A stretch of 64,000 bases of DNA, taken from the NCBI GenBank assembly GCA_015680905.1, contig CM027384.1, positions 75,177,501 to 75,241,500 of the forward strand, read 5' to 3'. Positions 35,212-47,194 of the stretch are shown here, piece by piece. How positions within the stretch are numbered: position 1 is the stretch's first letter; every line of letters begins with the position of its first letter. Source of the DNA: Coptis chinensis (taxonomy: Eukaryota; Streptophyta; Magnoliopsida; Ranunculales; Ranunculaceae). The notes below the pieces were generated by a model. It made no database searches. It saw only the letters and a list, made by a program, of their open reading frames with translations, and was not told the DNA's origin. Position numbers and translations under genes: made by a program.

Positions 35212-36300
35212 GAGCATCTTTAGGTGAGATACTATTCTAGCATAAAACACCAAATTTTATAAAAACCAAATTTCATTCTCATAAATTTTGAAAAAATGAA
35301 ATTTAAAACACATGTTTTTTAGATATCATTCTATTCTACTAGATACTATTCTAGCCAAGCCAGTTCTACTAGATACTATTCTAGTGAAAATGAAATTTGG
35401 TGTTTTTTCATCTTCAGGAGAGACACATGTTGATGAAAACGCCAAACCAAACACCAAATCGGGCAAAATTTGGTGTTTGGTTTGGTGCTGTATTAAATCT
35501 CTGTGGTTTTTCAAACACCGCATGGGTTTGGGCTAGATAGTGGGCTTCTATGGCGCAAGTTTTGCAAAAACCGCATGGGCTTGTGCTAGACTGTGGACTT
35601 CAATGACGCGGTTTTGTGAAAACCGTATGGACATGTGCTAGACTGTGGACTTCAATGATGCGGTTTTGCGAAAACCGTGCGTTGTTTATAACACCGCGTG
35701 CTCTAAATGAAAAAATGGACAAAAAAACGGCTATATTTTTCTTTCACTATAAATTGAAGCACACACACAATAGGTTTTACACTCACTTTTATTTTCCACT
35801 CTCTACTCTCTACTCTAAACCATGGCCCAAAATATCGCGAGATATTTCGCCGATATATCTCGATAAATTGGTACACCGAGATCGATATTTGTATATATAA
35901 CACGAATATTGAACCCCATTTTTTTCCGAGATAATGAATTTCGATATGGACAAGATAATCGATATTTCGAGATAATCGATATATATTTTGACTTTTTGAC
36001 CAATTTTTAATAATTTAATATTGAAATTTCGAAATATCCGAAATATCCAGATAGGATATATATCGGTGAGATATCCGATATTTTAGAAACTTTAGATTCC
36101 AAAAAACCGAGATATATCCGATATATCCGATATATCCGATAAACACCGATATATGAACCGATATCGAAATTTTGGGCCTTGCTCTAAACCACAATGACTA
36201 GTGAAGAGCCAAAAACAAAATCTAAAGAGGCTTCATGGATACAAGAAGAAGATATTGCTCTTACCAAGAGTTGGTTCAAAAGTGAAAATGAACCCATTTA
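35212..36300 (+). mobile_element. Truncated second Harbinger-like element with ORF1 start
   Basis: The left end reads TTA then GAGCATCTTTAGGTGAG, like the start of the complete Harbinger element. Then come tandem units (AAACCGCATGGGCTTGTGCT with TGGACTTCAATGACGCGG), a TATA-like CACTATAAATTG near 35.75 kb, and the start of an ORF1 at 36,194: MTSEEPKTKSKEASW then EEDIALTKSWF, the Myb-like helix. Similarity ends near 36,295, where the DCP1 promoter side begins. No right TIR was seen. The leader is interrupted by the MITE at 35,822-36,181. Confidence 0.65.
35822..36181. mobile_element. 360-bp MITE with perfect 9-bp TSD
   Basis: CTCTAAACC occurs directly before (35,813-35,821) and directly after (36,182-36,190). 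The ends are ATGGCCCAAAATATCG and, reversed, CAAGGCCCAAAATTTCG. The interior is made of GATATATC-like palindromic motifs and contains no gene. A 9-bp duplication suggests a Mutator-type MITE. It splits the leader of the Harbinger ORF1 fragment, so it is younger than that fragment. Confidence 0.85.
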
Positions 36301-36531
36301 ACACCCCAAAAGCCCAAACTCATTGCGATTTGTTTTTGTTACAATCAACGGCTCAAAAGTCTAATATACTCATCGAACATCATGACATCATAACACAACA
36401 TAACCTTCTCTCTCGCTGTCCCTCTGTTCTTCTTCTCACAAAATTGTAAAAAATTTCATAGAAAAAAAATTGTTCCATGAAAAAGAAACCCTAAACAAAA
36501 TCAGTATTAGGGTTTCTTAAATTTCGTAAAA
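36301..36531 (+). promoter_or_regulatory. Proximal promoter and 5' UTR of DCP1
   Basis: About 230 bp separate recognisable transposon DNA from the DCP1 start codon. A CT-rich tract (CTTCTCTCTCGCTGTCCCTC, 36.40-36.42 kb) resembles plant initiator or Y-patch elements. I saw no TATA box that I would defend, as expected for a constitutive gene. The limits are inferred. Confidence 0.4.
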
Positions 36532-39500
36532 ATGACTCAAATTACCGGAAAATTGATGCCAAATCTCGATCAACAAAGCACAAAGATTCTAAATTTAACA
36601 GTTTTACAAAGAATTGATCCATTTGTTGAAGAAATTCTGATTACAGCTGCACATGTTACTTTTTATGAGTTCAATATTGACCTTAATCAATGGGTATGTA
36701 CTTCACAACTTGCCCACATCTCAATTTTACTTTTTTTTTTTATGTTTATTTATTTATTTATCGACTTTGCAGAGTCGTAAAGATGTTGAAGGATCTCTTT
36801 TTGTGGTTAAAAGGTAAGATTTTTTGCCTTTGAAGTTCATTTTGATTCAAAAGAACAAAACTTTGAGTTGTAGAGATTGGGTTTTGGTGTTTTTGTGTTG
36901 GGCAACTGAACATTTGGTGCTTTTTGATGTTTGTGTTTGTAGAAATACTCAACCTAGATTCCAGTTCATTGTAATGAATCGGCGTAATACAGGTATTGGA
37001 TTCATGCTTTGTCTCTTGCAGCATTTTTATGCTAGTTGCATGTTTTCATATATGAACTGTTTTTGTTCTTTTCTGTAAAATGGGATTCAAAGCATTATCC
37101 GTCTTGCAGTGTTGTAAAGCTTAGTAGAACTTACTAAAGTTTGTTAAGAAAATTACATTGTATTAGAGTTGGATGACACCAATCTAGCTGTGTTAGGCAT
37201 GCCTTTTGGAAAAATGAGTTTTGTTGAGAAGTCTAATATGTGTAATCCCTTTAACTATAAAGGGAATATAAGCTTTGTTTTATTTTTTGAATGGCAGAAG
37301 ATGAATTTTGTTTCATCCCAGAGATAAGTATACTAGAATTAGTCTCCACTCTCCACCTAGCAAGATACTAAGATATGAATGTGACATTTAGGGCAGTGTG
37401 TAATTGTGTACTCTGAATCCAGTTGTTCTACTTGCTCTAGTAGAACTGGCTTGGCTTGCATATCTCTGTGACTTACATTTTCACTAGAAAGTAGTTATTG
37501 TTGTTTATACGACGAGGAAAAGAAAGAAAATACAAGTAATAAACTGCATTGAAGAGCTCAATATCATGAGCATTTTAAGAAGAAAACAAAGTGTTTTCCA
37601 GATAAAAATGTTGTGACTAACTGTTCCCAATTATAAGTTAACCTACCTATTGAAAAAGACATTGAAAAGGTTACCTGCAATCACTGTAAATTTTGTGCTG
37701 TGATGGCAGATAAGAGGATGTACTACAAAACTCAAGAAAGATAAATGAAAAGAATGATAGCCCCCTTACCTGCTTGAGATTGCTTTTGTAATAGGAAACA
37801 TAACCAGATTAGACATTTTGTTGTGTCCTCACAGTGAAAAAGCCTCTAGACCTTTGAATTATAGGTTTATCCCATATAGGGAAGTCCAAGGTACCTTAAC
37901 CGGATTATACATTTTATTTGTCTAGTGTTTGCTTTTTGTTTCTTGTATTTGGACTTTGCTTCTTTATTGAAGCTCATGCCAAGCAAAATAGAAAACTGAG
38001 TAGGGAAAAGAAGGAAAAGTGCGAACTTATCTTGTTCTGATTGAAGCAAGTTAAGGTACCTATAGAAGAGGATTCCAATTATATGCTTGATATCATTTTT
38101 CCTGTAGTTAACCTTTGCCATACGTACTAAGGTTTATATCGTTTAAAGGCGATTAATGTCCTGGTAATAAAAGTACTGACAACTTACCAAAAAATTAGAA
38201 GTACTGACAATGATTTTTTCCTCTTCATTTAGATTTATAAAACAGATGTTATTTTTATTTTGAACTAGTTGATAGTTTCAACAGACGTACACTACGTGGC
38301 AATTTTGCCGAGTTTTTCATGCATCTTTAATGGCGTGGAATAGAGTTTTTCACCTTACAATTCCCAAGTACAACAAATCTCTAAGACGTGATAACATTAT
38401 CAATCCCAAATATAATGTTCTCAAACCCCCCAACGCTAGGATTACCTGCCTGTCGCTTCCCACGTCCATTTGGAATCTTTAATTTTTCACATAACTTCTT
38501 TACTGATCAGAAATGATCAGAAAACGAGAAATGTTTCACATATCTTGTTCAGTAAACTTTCATGTATCACTTGTATTTCTTTCAATGCAAATGCTGCTGT
38601 GAATCGAGTTCGAAAGTGGAAAACATTTTTTCTTTTGCTCATTTTCTTTAGGGAAGCTTTGAAACATGTGGTTATACAAATGCTGAATAGTCACAACAGA
38701 TGGGGGTATGCTGAGCAGTACAAATCACTGTAGCTATAAAAGTTCACTTAGGTTGAATAATGAATTTGTTACCTTTTACGTTCTTTATTTCTTTTAATCT
38801 TTAACCAAAATAAGACTATCTTGTGACATTATGTAACTAAGGGTCAAAATGATGGACTTCTGACAAGCTTTCAATGCGATCGTAATTAAATGCTTGCATT
38901 AGTCATTTTCTTTGTGCCTCTATTTGCAACTATCTCACCGAACTTGCACAACAGATAATCTGGTTGAGAATCTCTTGGGAGACTTTGAGTATGAGGTCCA
39001 GGTTCCATATTTGTTGTATCGGAATGCAGCCCAAGAAGTTAATGGTATATGGTTCTACAATCCACGTGAATGTGAAGATGTTGCGAATCTTTTTAGCAGG
39101 TACACCTTTTTTTGTTCATCGGCTGTCCCAAATGCACCATTGTAACCTAAACATACTTAAGTCGTTCTTGATAGCAAACAGAAACTGTTTGGATTGAGTA
39201 AAGATATTAATGTTAATGTATATATTGCTTTGGATAGGCAGCTTTAGCAAAAAAATCCAAGAAAGTCTAGTTAAAAAATAAAGTAGCTTTACATCCTGGG
39301 TCCAAATGGTTGGCCAAGTGACTGGGGAAACATGCGAAGTACTCATTTGAGAAGACGTGTTTACATATTAGAATATGTTACACCTGTTTAAGTATGTTGA
39401 TACTGAGATACATCTTAAATGGTAACTAGTGCACTACATACTTTGTACCATGTGCCCTCGTCATCATTAATGCATATTCGTATTTCATTCTGAGAATATG

Positions 39501-42059
39501 TGTTTTAACCTCGATCAGCTTATTCTCCAATTTAATCAGTACTCTGTTTTTCCATCTATTTAGATTATTTCAGTGCGCCATTAAAAAATCACTATAAAAT
39601 GAATATAGGATTACAGTCATCATTATCTGCAATTGGCAGGACATTACAAAACATTTTTATTATAGATTTCAAAATGAAAAAATAAAATAAAATAATGTGA
39701 TGTTTCTTTAAAGAACTTCCTACTTTAGAAATGGAAGCAGATTCATTTGAGTAATCTTGTCTTTTAGAATAGATAAACCTTCATGTCCCATGGTGCTTAC
39801 ACTTAGAGTCTATATAATGCATACCATGTCGTGAATAATTGTTTGATCTTAGAGTGCAGCTGCATTCTATTTATCAAAATGAAGAAAAATGTAAAAGTTG
39901 TGTATTACCAAATCGGTATCAGTAGCTCATTTGCAATCTAGAATCTAACTTCAAGTCCATAAATCCATAGGAAGAACCTACAACCTTCAGACTTTTGTAA
40001 GGCTCGGATAGGTCCGTATAAAATATCTTTGTCTTTTAACTCCATTCTGTCTGTTTTTCTTATATTCAGGATTCTCAATGCATACTCCAAAGTTCCTCCA
40101 AAGCCAAAAGTACCTTCAATCAAAAGGTGAGAAGGGAAAAACTGAAAAAAGAGCATAGTTTCTGTTTATCTCTTTACAGCTTTCTTTTTTGTTTACACTT
40201 GTATATTACAACATTTATGCTATTATTTGACTTTCTGCTAAAAATGTTCTAGATTGAAAGCTATATCTTGACTTGCATGAGAAACCCGAAATTCTGTATT
40301 AAGCTTACTGGGCCCAGCTGATTGGCCCCATTTCAAACTAAATACATCGAAGCACGTTTCAATCTCATTGTGAAATAGTTTAGAGCAATTGTTTGTATGC
40401 CAAAAAGATTTGATGTATTGGGTTGTTGGTATCTGTTGTGGGAATCCCACCAAGCTATTATCTGCTGTGCTTTCTGTTTTATGTTTTTTTACTTATCTGC
40501 AATCTTACTGTGTCTGATTGATCCTTACCGATGAAGTAGTATTGTACCAATAAGGGTGTGTGATCAAGTCATATGGCAGAGGCTAATAGAAATATAGTGA
40601 TTACCTATAATAAAGGAAGTTGCGAATCCATTGCCCAGATTATCAGTGTATGTCAAAAACGTTTTTAGTCCTGACAACAGAAGTTATGCCTCAGTCATCA
40701 GTAGTTCCAACTGATATTTTTGTTCACATTAACGATTAGTTCTCCTTCAGTTGATTTTTTTCCTAATATCATTTACCATTTATTCTTCTTTGATACTTAG
40801 TGAGTTTGAGGAATTAGAGGCTGTCCCAACTATGGCTGTGATGGAGGGCCCGCTGGAACCAACATCGTCAACGTCCTCTGCCGTTGCAAATGTTCCCGAT
40901 GATTCTCCCTTTGTGAATTTCTTCAGTGTATGTGCTTTATGCCTCTAACTTGCAACCTTCACACTTTGCGTACATGATATTCTTGGTTATTATGATGAGT
41001 GTATTTCTAAATGGCCTGTTATGGCACCACAACTCTTCCTGGCAATTGATAATTTGCTTTGAAATGTTGGTAACTTGGTATTCCACTATTTTCCCTCCAT
41101 GTGTTTCGCGAGTCACGACCATTGATCCAAAACTCACTCTGTGCGCTTAGCTCTCGAGAAGCACTCGCCATAAGACTCATATATAGAGAAAATCTAGGCT
41201 TAATGATCCAAGACTCTTATCTCGCATCTACCTAATAAGAATCATGTTAGGGTCATAAATATACCCTCCTTTATTGTTTGATTTATTTCTGGTGAGAAGT
41301 AGTCTTAGGGGAATTTTTGGGAGTACGCAATAATTAGCAATACACAATCAACCCAATATAACACTTAAGTATGGGGTGTAGAAGGCTGGAATCTGTTTGT
41401 AATGTCATGGTTTTTTTCTACAGGCGGCTATGAATATCGGGAATACTTCAAATGCAGTGATTCCAGGACAACACCAGCATCCTCCTGCAGCGGTTCCTCT
41501 GCCTTCCCATGCCCCTAGTGTTCTACCATCCCCAGTGTCATCCCACCAAAGTCCATCTCCTCTTCCAGTTTCTGCTACTCCTAGAATGCCCCTTCTTGAT
41601 ATTCCTGATCTCAGCGGCAACCATGCTGCAAATCTTGTAAAGCCGTCTTCTTTTTTTGCACCTCCTCCATCCTCACCGGCATTGATGGTAGCACAAACAT
41701 CATCCTCCATGACACCTTCTATTCCAAGTGCACCTCCTATGCATCCACCTGTGAATCTTCAACGGCCATATGGTACTCCAATGCTGCAACCTTTTCCACC
41801 ACCCACTCCATCTCCATCACTCACACCTGCCCCTACCCCGAATTATGGGCCTGTTATAAGCAAAGATAAAGTTCGAGAGGCACTTATGAGGGTTCTTCAG
41901 GTTTGTCTTCAGTCAGTGCTCTTGTACATTCGCTGGTTTAAGTGATGTGGCACTAATTGATTTCATTTACCGAGTAGATTTATGTATTTGTGTTTCTTAC
42001 AGAAAGACGAATTCATTGACATGTTCTACCAGGAGTTGCTGAATGCTCATTATTCATGA
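36532..42059 (+). CDS. DCP1: mRNA-decapping enzyme subunit DCP1
   Basis: Eight exons give an uninterrupted 371-aa protein: 36,532-36,693; 36,773-36,813; 36,943-36,992; 38,955-39,099; 40,070-40,126; 40,801-40,927; 41,424-41,900; 42,003-42,059. All introns are GT-AG and lengths sum to 1,116 bp. The EVH1-like domain is residues about 10-145 (TVLQRIDPFVEEILITAAHV, QFIVMNRRNT, GIWFYNPRECEDVANLF). A Pro/Ser-rich linker fills exon 7. The C-terminal trimerisation helix is split over the last two exons (KVREALMRVLQ and KDEFIDMFYQELLNAH). DCP1 activates DCP2, which removes the 5' cap of mRNA in cytoplasmic P-bodies before 5'-3' decay. The length equals that of plant relatives (about 370 aa). Intron 3 is long (1,962 bp). 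Transposon fragments lie under 300 bp upstream. Confidence 0.97.
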
Positions 42060-42767
42060 CTACAGTAAAGTTTCAATCTCAGTTTTCTGTTTTTGTAGTT
42101 CTGGTGGAAAAGCAGCATCTGTTGGATGGGTTTTGTCTCTAGTTGTTAATTATGATTACTCTTTTGTTAATGTAATTAACGTGAATTTTTTCAGCTTGTG
42201 AAGTTGTCTATAATGTTGGTGTTGGGTTTTTACTTTTTTTTTTCCCTCTATTCCTTCTCATGTTTGCTTCTTGCACAGTAACAGTCCCTTCTCTTTTAAT
42301 ATTGTCATACAACTATAAAAGTTGCATAAACTAACCTGAAGAGTGGCATTTGCTTCCATTAACAACTGTACACTACCTCTGATGGGTTTTTATCACTGGA
42401 AACATTTTCTGTTAAAAAGGTGTAGAACTCATCGACTTAATGAAGTTTGAACAGATAACATGTCATGTAGTTTGGGTGTCTAGACTGAGGCCATTAAAAT
42501 GGTATCTGGGTGATGATGCCCCCGGGCCGGGTCGGGCGAAGAGTGGAGTAGAAGCTAGAAACTATGAAGTAATGGTTATGACGGTTGAAAGAGTAAAAAC
42601 AGGATATATCCAAAACTAGAATCCCCAAAAAAGGCAATCTTGTAAAGAGACCTATTAACTCGCTGTGCATTCAAGACGTGCGTTGGTACGTTTCAGATAT
42701 AAACCGTAAAAACTTCACTCTCAGGAACAAAGTGAAAAACAATCCAAGAAACCTATTTTTTTCCACA

Positions 42768-43568
42768 ATGAGGAACTGGCTAACATTACCACGTGATGTC
42801 ATGTTCAATATATTCGTCAAACTTGGAACTTTTTACGTTCTTGATTCTGCACAATGTGTATGTACTGCATGGCGAAAAATCGCGGAAGACCCGAAACTCT
42901 ATAGTCACATAAATATGTGTTACCCGAGGAATATGTACGTTGATCCATTGATGTTTTGTGAGTTTAATGAAGTTGTTATACAAGCCTTGGGTAGAAGTGG
43001 TGATGGTGACGCGTTGGAAGAATTGACTATTGAGTTTTTTGGCACTGATAAACTGTTTTATTACTTTGCTGCTTTTAACATGTTATTGAGGAATTTGAGG
43101 CGTGTGAGACTTATAGGTTGTTGGGAACTTAACAATGAGATGATAGTTAAATTCGTTGAAGCACACCCTATGTTGGAGGAGTTTGAGTTGATTTTAATGT
43201 CGCCTGAGATTGAAACTATTGAAGGGATTGGTCGTTCTTGTAAGAATTTGAAGTCGTTTAGATTGAATTACCGGGCAAGAACGGTTCAAAATTATACAGA
43301 TTTTGATGAAGAGAGTTATGTGTATGAAGCTAATGGAGAGGCTACGGCTATTGCTAAAACCATGCCTAATTTGCGTCGTCTTGATCTTTATGGGAATTTG
43401 TTGGGTAGTCGTGGTTTGCAAGCTATTCTTGATGGATGTCCACACCTTGAGTTTCTTGATCTTCGACAATGTACTTTTATTAGTCTGAAAGGGGATGCGC
43501 TGAAGAATTGTGTGGAGAAAGTTAAGGAAGTGAAGCTTCCTAACAATCCCACTTGTCTCTCCTATTGA
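42768..43568 (+). CDS. F-box/LRR protein (SKIP19/FBL-like)
   Basis: A single-exon frame of 266 codons is counted from the ATG at 42,768, which places MRNWLTLPRDVMFNIFVKLG at the N-terminus as in the family; the frame is open 30 codons further upstream. The F-box covers residues about 3-45 (LPRDVMFNIFVKLG, then AQCVCTAWRKIAEDPKLYSH). Leucine-rich repeats follow: LRNLRRVRLIGCWELNNEMI, CKNLKSFRLNY, MPNLRRLDLYGNLLGSRGL, and CPHLEFLDLRQC. Such proteins bring targets to SCF ubiquitin ligases. The family is usually near 300 aa, so this is close to complete. It lies about 0.7 kb downstream of DCP1 in the same direction. Its substrate is unknown. Confidence 0.9.
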   Translation: MRNWLTLPRDVMFNIFVKLGTFYVLDSAQCVCTAWRKIAEDPKLYSHINMCYPRNMYVDPLMFCEFNEVVIQALGRSGDGDALEELTIEFFGTDKLFYYFAAFNMLLRNLRRVRLIGCWELNNEMIVKFVEAHPMLEEFELILMSPEIETIEGIGRSCKNLKSFRLNYRARTVQNYTDFDEESYVYEANGEATAIAKTMPNLRRLDLYGNLLGSRGLQAILDGCPHLEFLDLRQCTFISLKGDALKNCVEKVKEVKLPNNPTCLSY

Positions 43569-44620
43569 TTATGTGGCTGGTGGAGACTGCTTTACTCATG
43601 GTGAATCTTATGAACAAGGATTGAGGCTTAGGTGTTTTTTTGCTAGAAAAGAAGTCTTGGGTATTTTCGCATATTACTTATCTTTTGTTTCTTAGGAGTA
43701 GTTATAGGTTAGTGCACACTGCACACTGCACATTATCCAATCAACTAAGGTTTTTTTAATTTCGCAAAATTTCAGGATTTCCACTGCTTGAATCCTTATG
43801 TCCAACATTATGACATGCTTGCTTAGAATTTTAGGTATGTTTGCCGTGTTTTTTTTTGAAATTTAAGTATGCTTTGTTGTGTGTGAAAGTTTCTTGGCGA
43901 CGTTAAAGCAAATACGGGTGTAGATTACATCTGAAAGTCTTAAACATATGAGTGTGTCGGATTGCAAAACTTAGTTCTGTTAGCAGTAATTAATATCTTG
44001 CAAAATCTATATTTGTGCGGACAAGCTAATTAGATATGTCAACGTATTCCTCTGATAGCGTCTGCCGTCTAGTACTCATTTACTTATCTAAGATTATTAG
44101 ATGTATAAGTTGTTAAATAAAGAAATAAAGAAAGATGAGTCCACATGGGATATTTTACTTTACGTGGTTCAGTTGGTAAATAATCATGTTTGATCATATT
44201 CGTCATACTGTATTGACGATATTGATTGTTTGCTATGGATTTTAGGATCTTTATATCGTACCTTGTCTGCCCTCTGAACAATTTCTCACACATGAATTAC
44301 GTGTTTGGAATTGAATTTTTAGCTGAAACGGCAATGCAATAGTGTGATCCTGATACCAACACTAAACAGAACTAAGAGACTGCATTGTCAGATTGGTTTC
44401 TGGTTTCTATTGAAAACATGTTACTCATTCTCTAATTCCTGCACTGACAGGTCTGCACTCTGCAGTTCATCACTTCTTATATTGGCCTTTGGGGCAGTAG
44501 ATGATACTTTCTTGTGCTGGTCTAGACTCTGGATCATTTTATTTTGTTTCAGATAGTCTGATTTGCTCTATGTTACAAGTATAGAAAGTACGTTCAGACA
44601 CATGAATATCTCACATCTGT
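43569..44620. other. F-box gene 3' side; no further gene recognised
   Basis: AT-rich DNA that should include the 3' UTR of the F-box gene. Short open frames here have no family resemblance. Confidence 0.4.
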
Positions 44621-44624
44621 AGTG

Positions 44625-45047
44625 AAGCCTAGATTATTGAGTTCAGTGTGTTATTAGGGTTGCTACTCACTGCTTGCTGAAGAAATGTGATGATAGGATA
44701 GGATATTTAAGGCTTTCTAGTGCTTCCACTGATACTACGAGTTTTCTGACATGGGTGATACAGTTGGCGGCAATGGGGGTGTGGGGGTGGGGGAGGATAT
44801 TGCACACATTAGTGGTCTTTGACTCTTAGAATTCGCATGACTCGTGAGAGGGTGAACATAATGATATCAATAATACCTCTATTGTAGTGAGTTTGTGTAT
44901 CTTTATACTTGCCTGCATTTTTTGAAACCTAGATTATGGAGTCTAGTATGTTGTTAGGGTCACTACTCACTGCTTGCTGAAGAATTGTGGAGAATTGGAG
45001 ATTTAAGGCTTTCTAGTGCTTCCACCTATATTACGAGTTTTCGGACA
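44625..45047 (+). repeat. Direct repeat of about 125 bp, two copies
   Basis: Copy 1 (44,625-44,750) and copy 2 (about 44,926-45,047) share ACTCACTGCTTGCTGAAGAA and TTTAAGGCTTTCTAGTGCTT, then ACGAGTTTTC. Copies differ by scattered bases and a short gap. Between them is a G-rich stretch near 44.78 kb. Function unknown. Confidence 0.8.
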
Positions 45048-46195
45048 CAATTTGTATCCTGGCTGACGTGGTGATACTGATACAGTTGCCGGCTATAGGA
45101 GACATAGCCGATACCTGATGGTCGAGTAGGATTGTTGTTGCTTTTTAAAGGTTTTTTTTTTTTGGGGGGGGGATCTATTCTACGAGTCGTTATTGTGCAA
45201 ATTTAAGTAGGAGGACTAATCCTACAAGCAACTTTTTGACATAATGCAATTGGGAGTTTAGGAGTCGTTATTTTGCTAAGTAACCCCTGATGTCTGATGA
45301 AATTGCAAATAGTGTACTGAGTGATTTTCATTCTGACATGGTTGTCAGATATGTTGATGGTTTTTGAATGTTATATGGTATGTTTTAATGATAATTGACA
45401 CAATAGTAGATGAATAATCTCAGGTTTAAGCAGTGATAAGATTGTTGTTGGCTTGTTGCATTTAAGGCAGCCAGCATGTAGGCCTCTGTTCCCTGGTTGT
45501 AGTCCATCACTCCATCCCCCGTTACAACCATTTATTTTTCAATTATTTACGATAAAGCAGGGGATTCCTGTTTTATAAGGTACCCTTTGGGAGATTGCAA
45601 ACGTTGAGATTAATCAGATTACTATTCTCCTTTTTGGTCCTGCTTTGATGGTCAGACAATTAAGTTTTGTAAAATACGTCTATAACGTCAGTCTCCCCCC
45701 TGCAATTATGGATAGGAATGTAGGTAAAGGACTTTGGTTAGTTATAATCAGTTACGGCTATTATTTTGTTCTTTAGCTCCCTGACTATATCATCATTTCT
45801 CTCCATAAGCACCACACAGTGGCTTATGCCTTACGGTGCCAATTCCCAAAAGGTTTGTACTTTGTAGGGATGAGTAGAAAAGGTGCATGGAAGGAAGCCA
45901 TTCCTGCTCACAACATACTCTCTGCTTGCTTGACCACTTGCAAGGGAAGGAATAGGTGCACAACGGTGTCCCCAACACCACACAGAAAGCACACTCTTTG
46001 GTATAGAGATTCCATGATTCTGCAGGCAAAGATTTGTACAACAGAAGAACTGCACTTTTGATACAGCCTTTTTCCAAGGGAAGCAAGTTGGCATTGCTGC
46101 TGTTGTCCATGCATTTTCCTCTCTAATCTTTAACAGTGAGACCTATACTGAACGATCCCTTCTTTTCCCACAACCAGTTCCATTAAGGTAGTTTA
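45048..46195. other. No gene recognised
   Basis: Intergenic DNA with homopolymer runs (T then G near 45.16 kb). Overlapping minus-strand frames at 45.8-46.1 kb were examined; the Cys-rich translation has no family resemblance that I trust. Confidence 0.4.
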
Positions 46196-46289
46196 ATTGG
46201 GCATTCCTCCCCCCCCCCCCTCAAAAAAAAAGAAATATTACAACTTTGCCATCAAAGTCCAGGCCCAACAACCAATTCAACCGGTCTCA

Positions 46290-46790
46290 CCATAAAAAAC
46301 CCCCAGGCCGTTTGAGTGTATACTCAAACGGTCTCGTCATGTCGTTTGAGTATGCACTCAAATGATACCGCCATGTCGTTTGCGTATACACTCAAACGAT
46401 ACCGCCATGTCGTTTGAGTGTACACGCACTAGGTTTGAGCCTGTCGTTTGAGAATTGGCCCTTTGGAATCTCCATGGAACGGTTTGAGCATGGCGTTTGA
46501 GTGTACACTCAAACGGTACAACCATATCTTGAGTGTATCCCATGGAACGGTCTGAGCATGGCATTTGAGTGTACACTCAAACGGTACAACCATATTGGCG
46601 TTTGAGTGTACACTCAAATGTCATGCTCAGACCGTTCCATGGAGAGTACACTCAAGCGGCTTGACCATATCGTTTGAGTGTGCATTTAAACGGTTAGGCA
46701 ATGTCGTTTGGTATCACATGCAAGCGGTATGGCTAGGTCGTTTGGGGCTTCTATGGGGCGATATGGTGAAGTCGTTTAGACTAAATAATT
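46290..46790. repeat. Array of palindromic CGTTTGAG units
   Basis: A run of units mixes CCGTTTGAGTGTACACTCAA palindromes with CCATGTCGTTTGAG and GGTACAACCATAT. Related units (ATGGCTGGGTCGTTTGGA) recur at 48,655-48,790, and the theme matches the palindromes in the 11.3-12.0 kb element. Non-coding. Confidence 0.85.
46540..46642. repeat. Near-perfect hairpin, 44-bp arms
   Basis: The arms at 46,540-46,583 and 46,599-46,642 are reverse complements at 43 of 44 positions (CCATGGAACGGTCTGAGCAT start, one G/A mismatch), with a 15-base loop. Each arm holds its own perfect palindrome (TTGAGTGTACACTCAA). Confidence 0.9.
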
Positions 46791-47194
46791 GAGAAGTTAT
46801 AAACCAAGGAAATTCCTGATTAACCAATGATTGGCCCGATTAATCAATAAAAATTGATTACATAAACACCAATTACACTTTTCTTATACATAAACACCAA
46901 ACACTTTTCTTATAATACAAATCATTAATCGATCATAATTGTATAATAATTTATTTAAACAATTATCCGCAATATTGAATTAGTAATGATCAATTATTAA
47001 CACATCTCAATTGAATTAGGAAAATTGAAATCCGATTTAAAAAATTGGGTTAGGAACAACACAATTAGTTACACTAACACAATTACATGCACTCTGCACC
47101 CTTTATATGTTATGAGATAGTATCTATATAACAAAGTTAAAACATGTAATCAAACATGCCAAAATCTAAAATAATGTAATCAAACATGCCAAAA

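Noticed and set aside
45793-46114. Overlapping minus-strand frames with Cys-rich reading, possible LINE zinc domain
   Set aside because: Cys and His spacing does not match zf-RVT and no neighbouring RT or RNase H is present.
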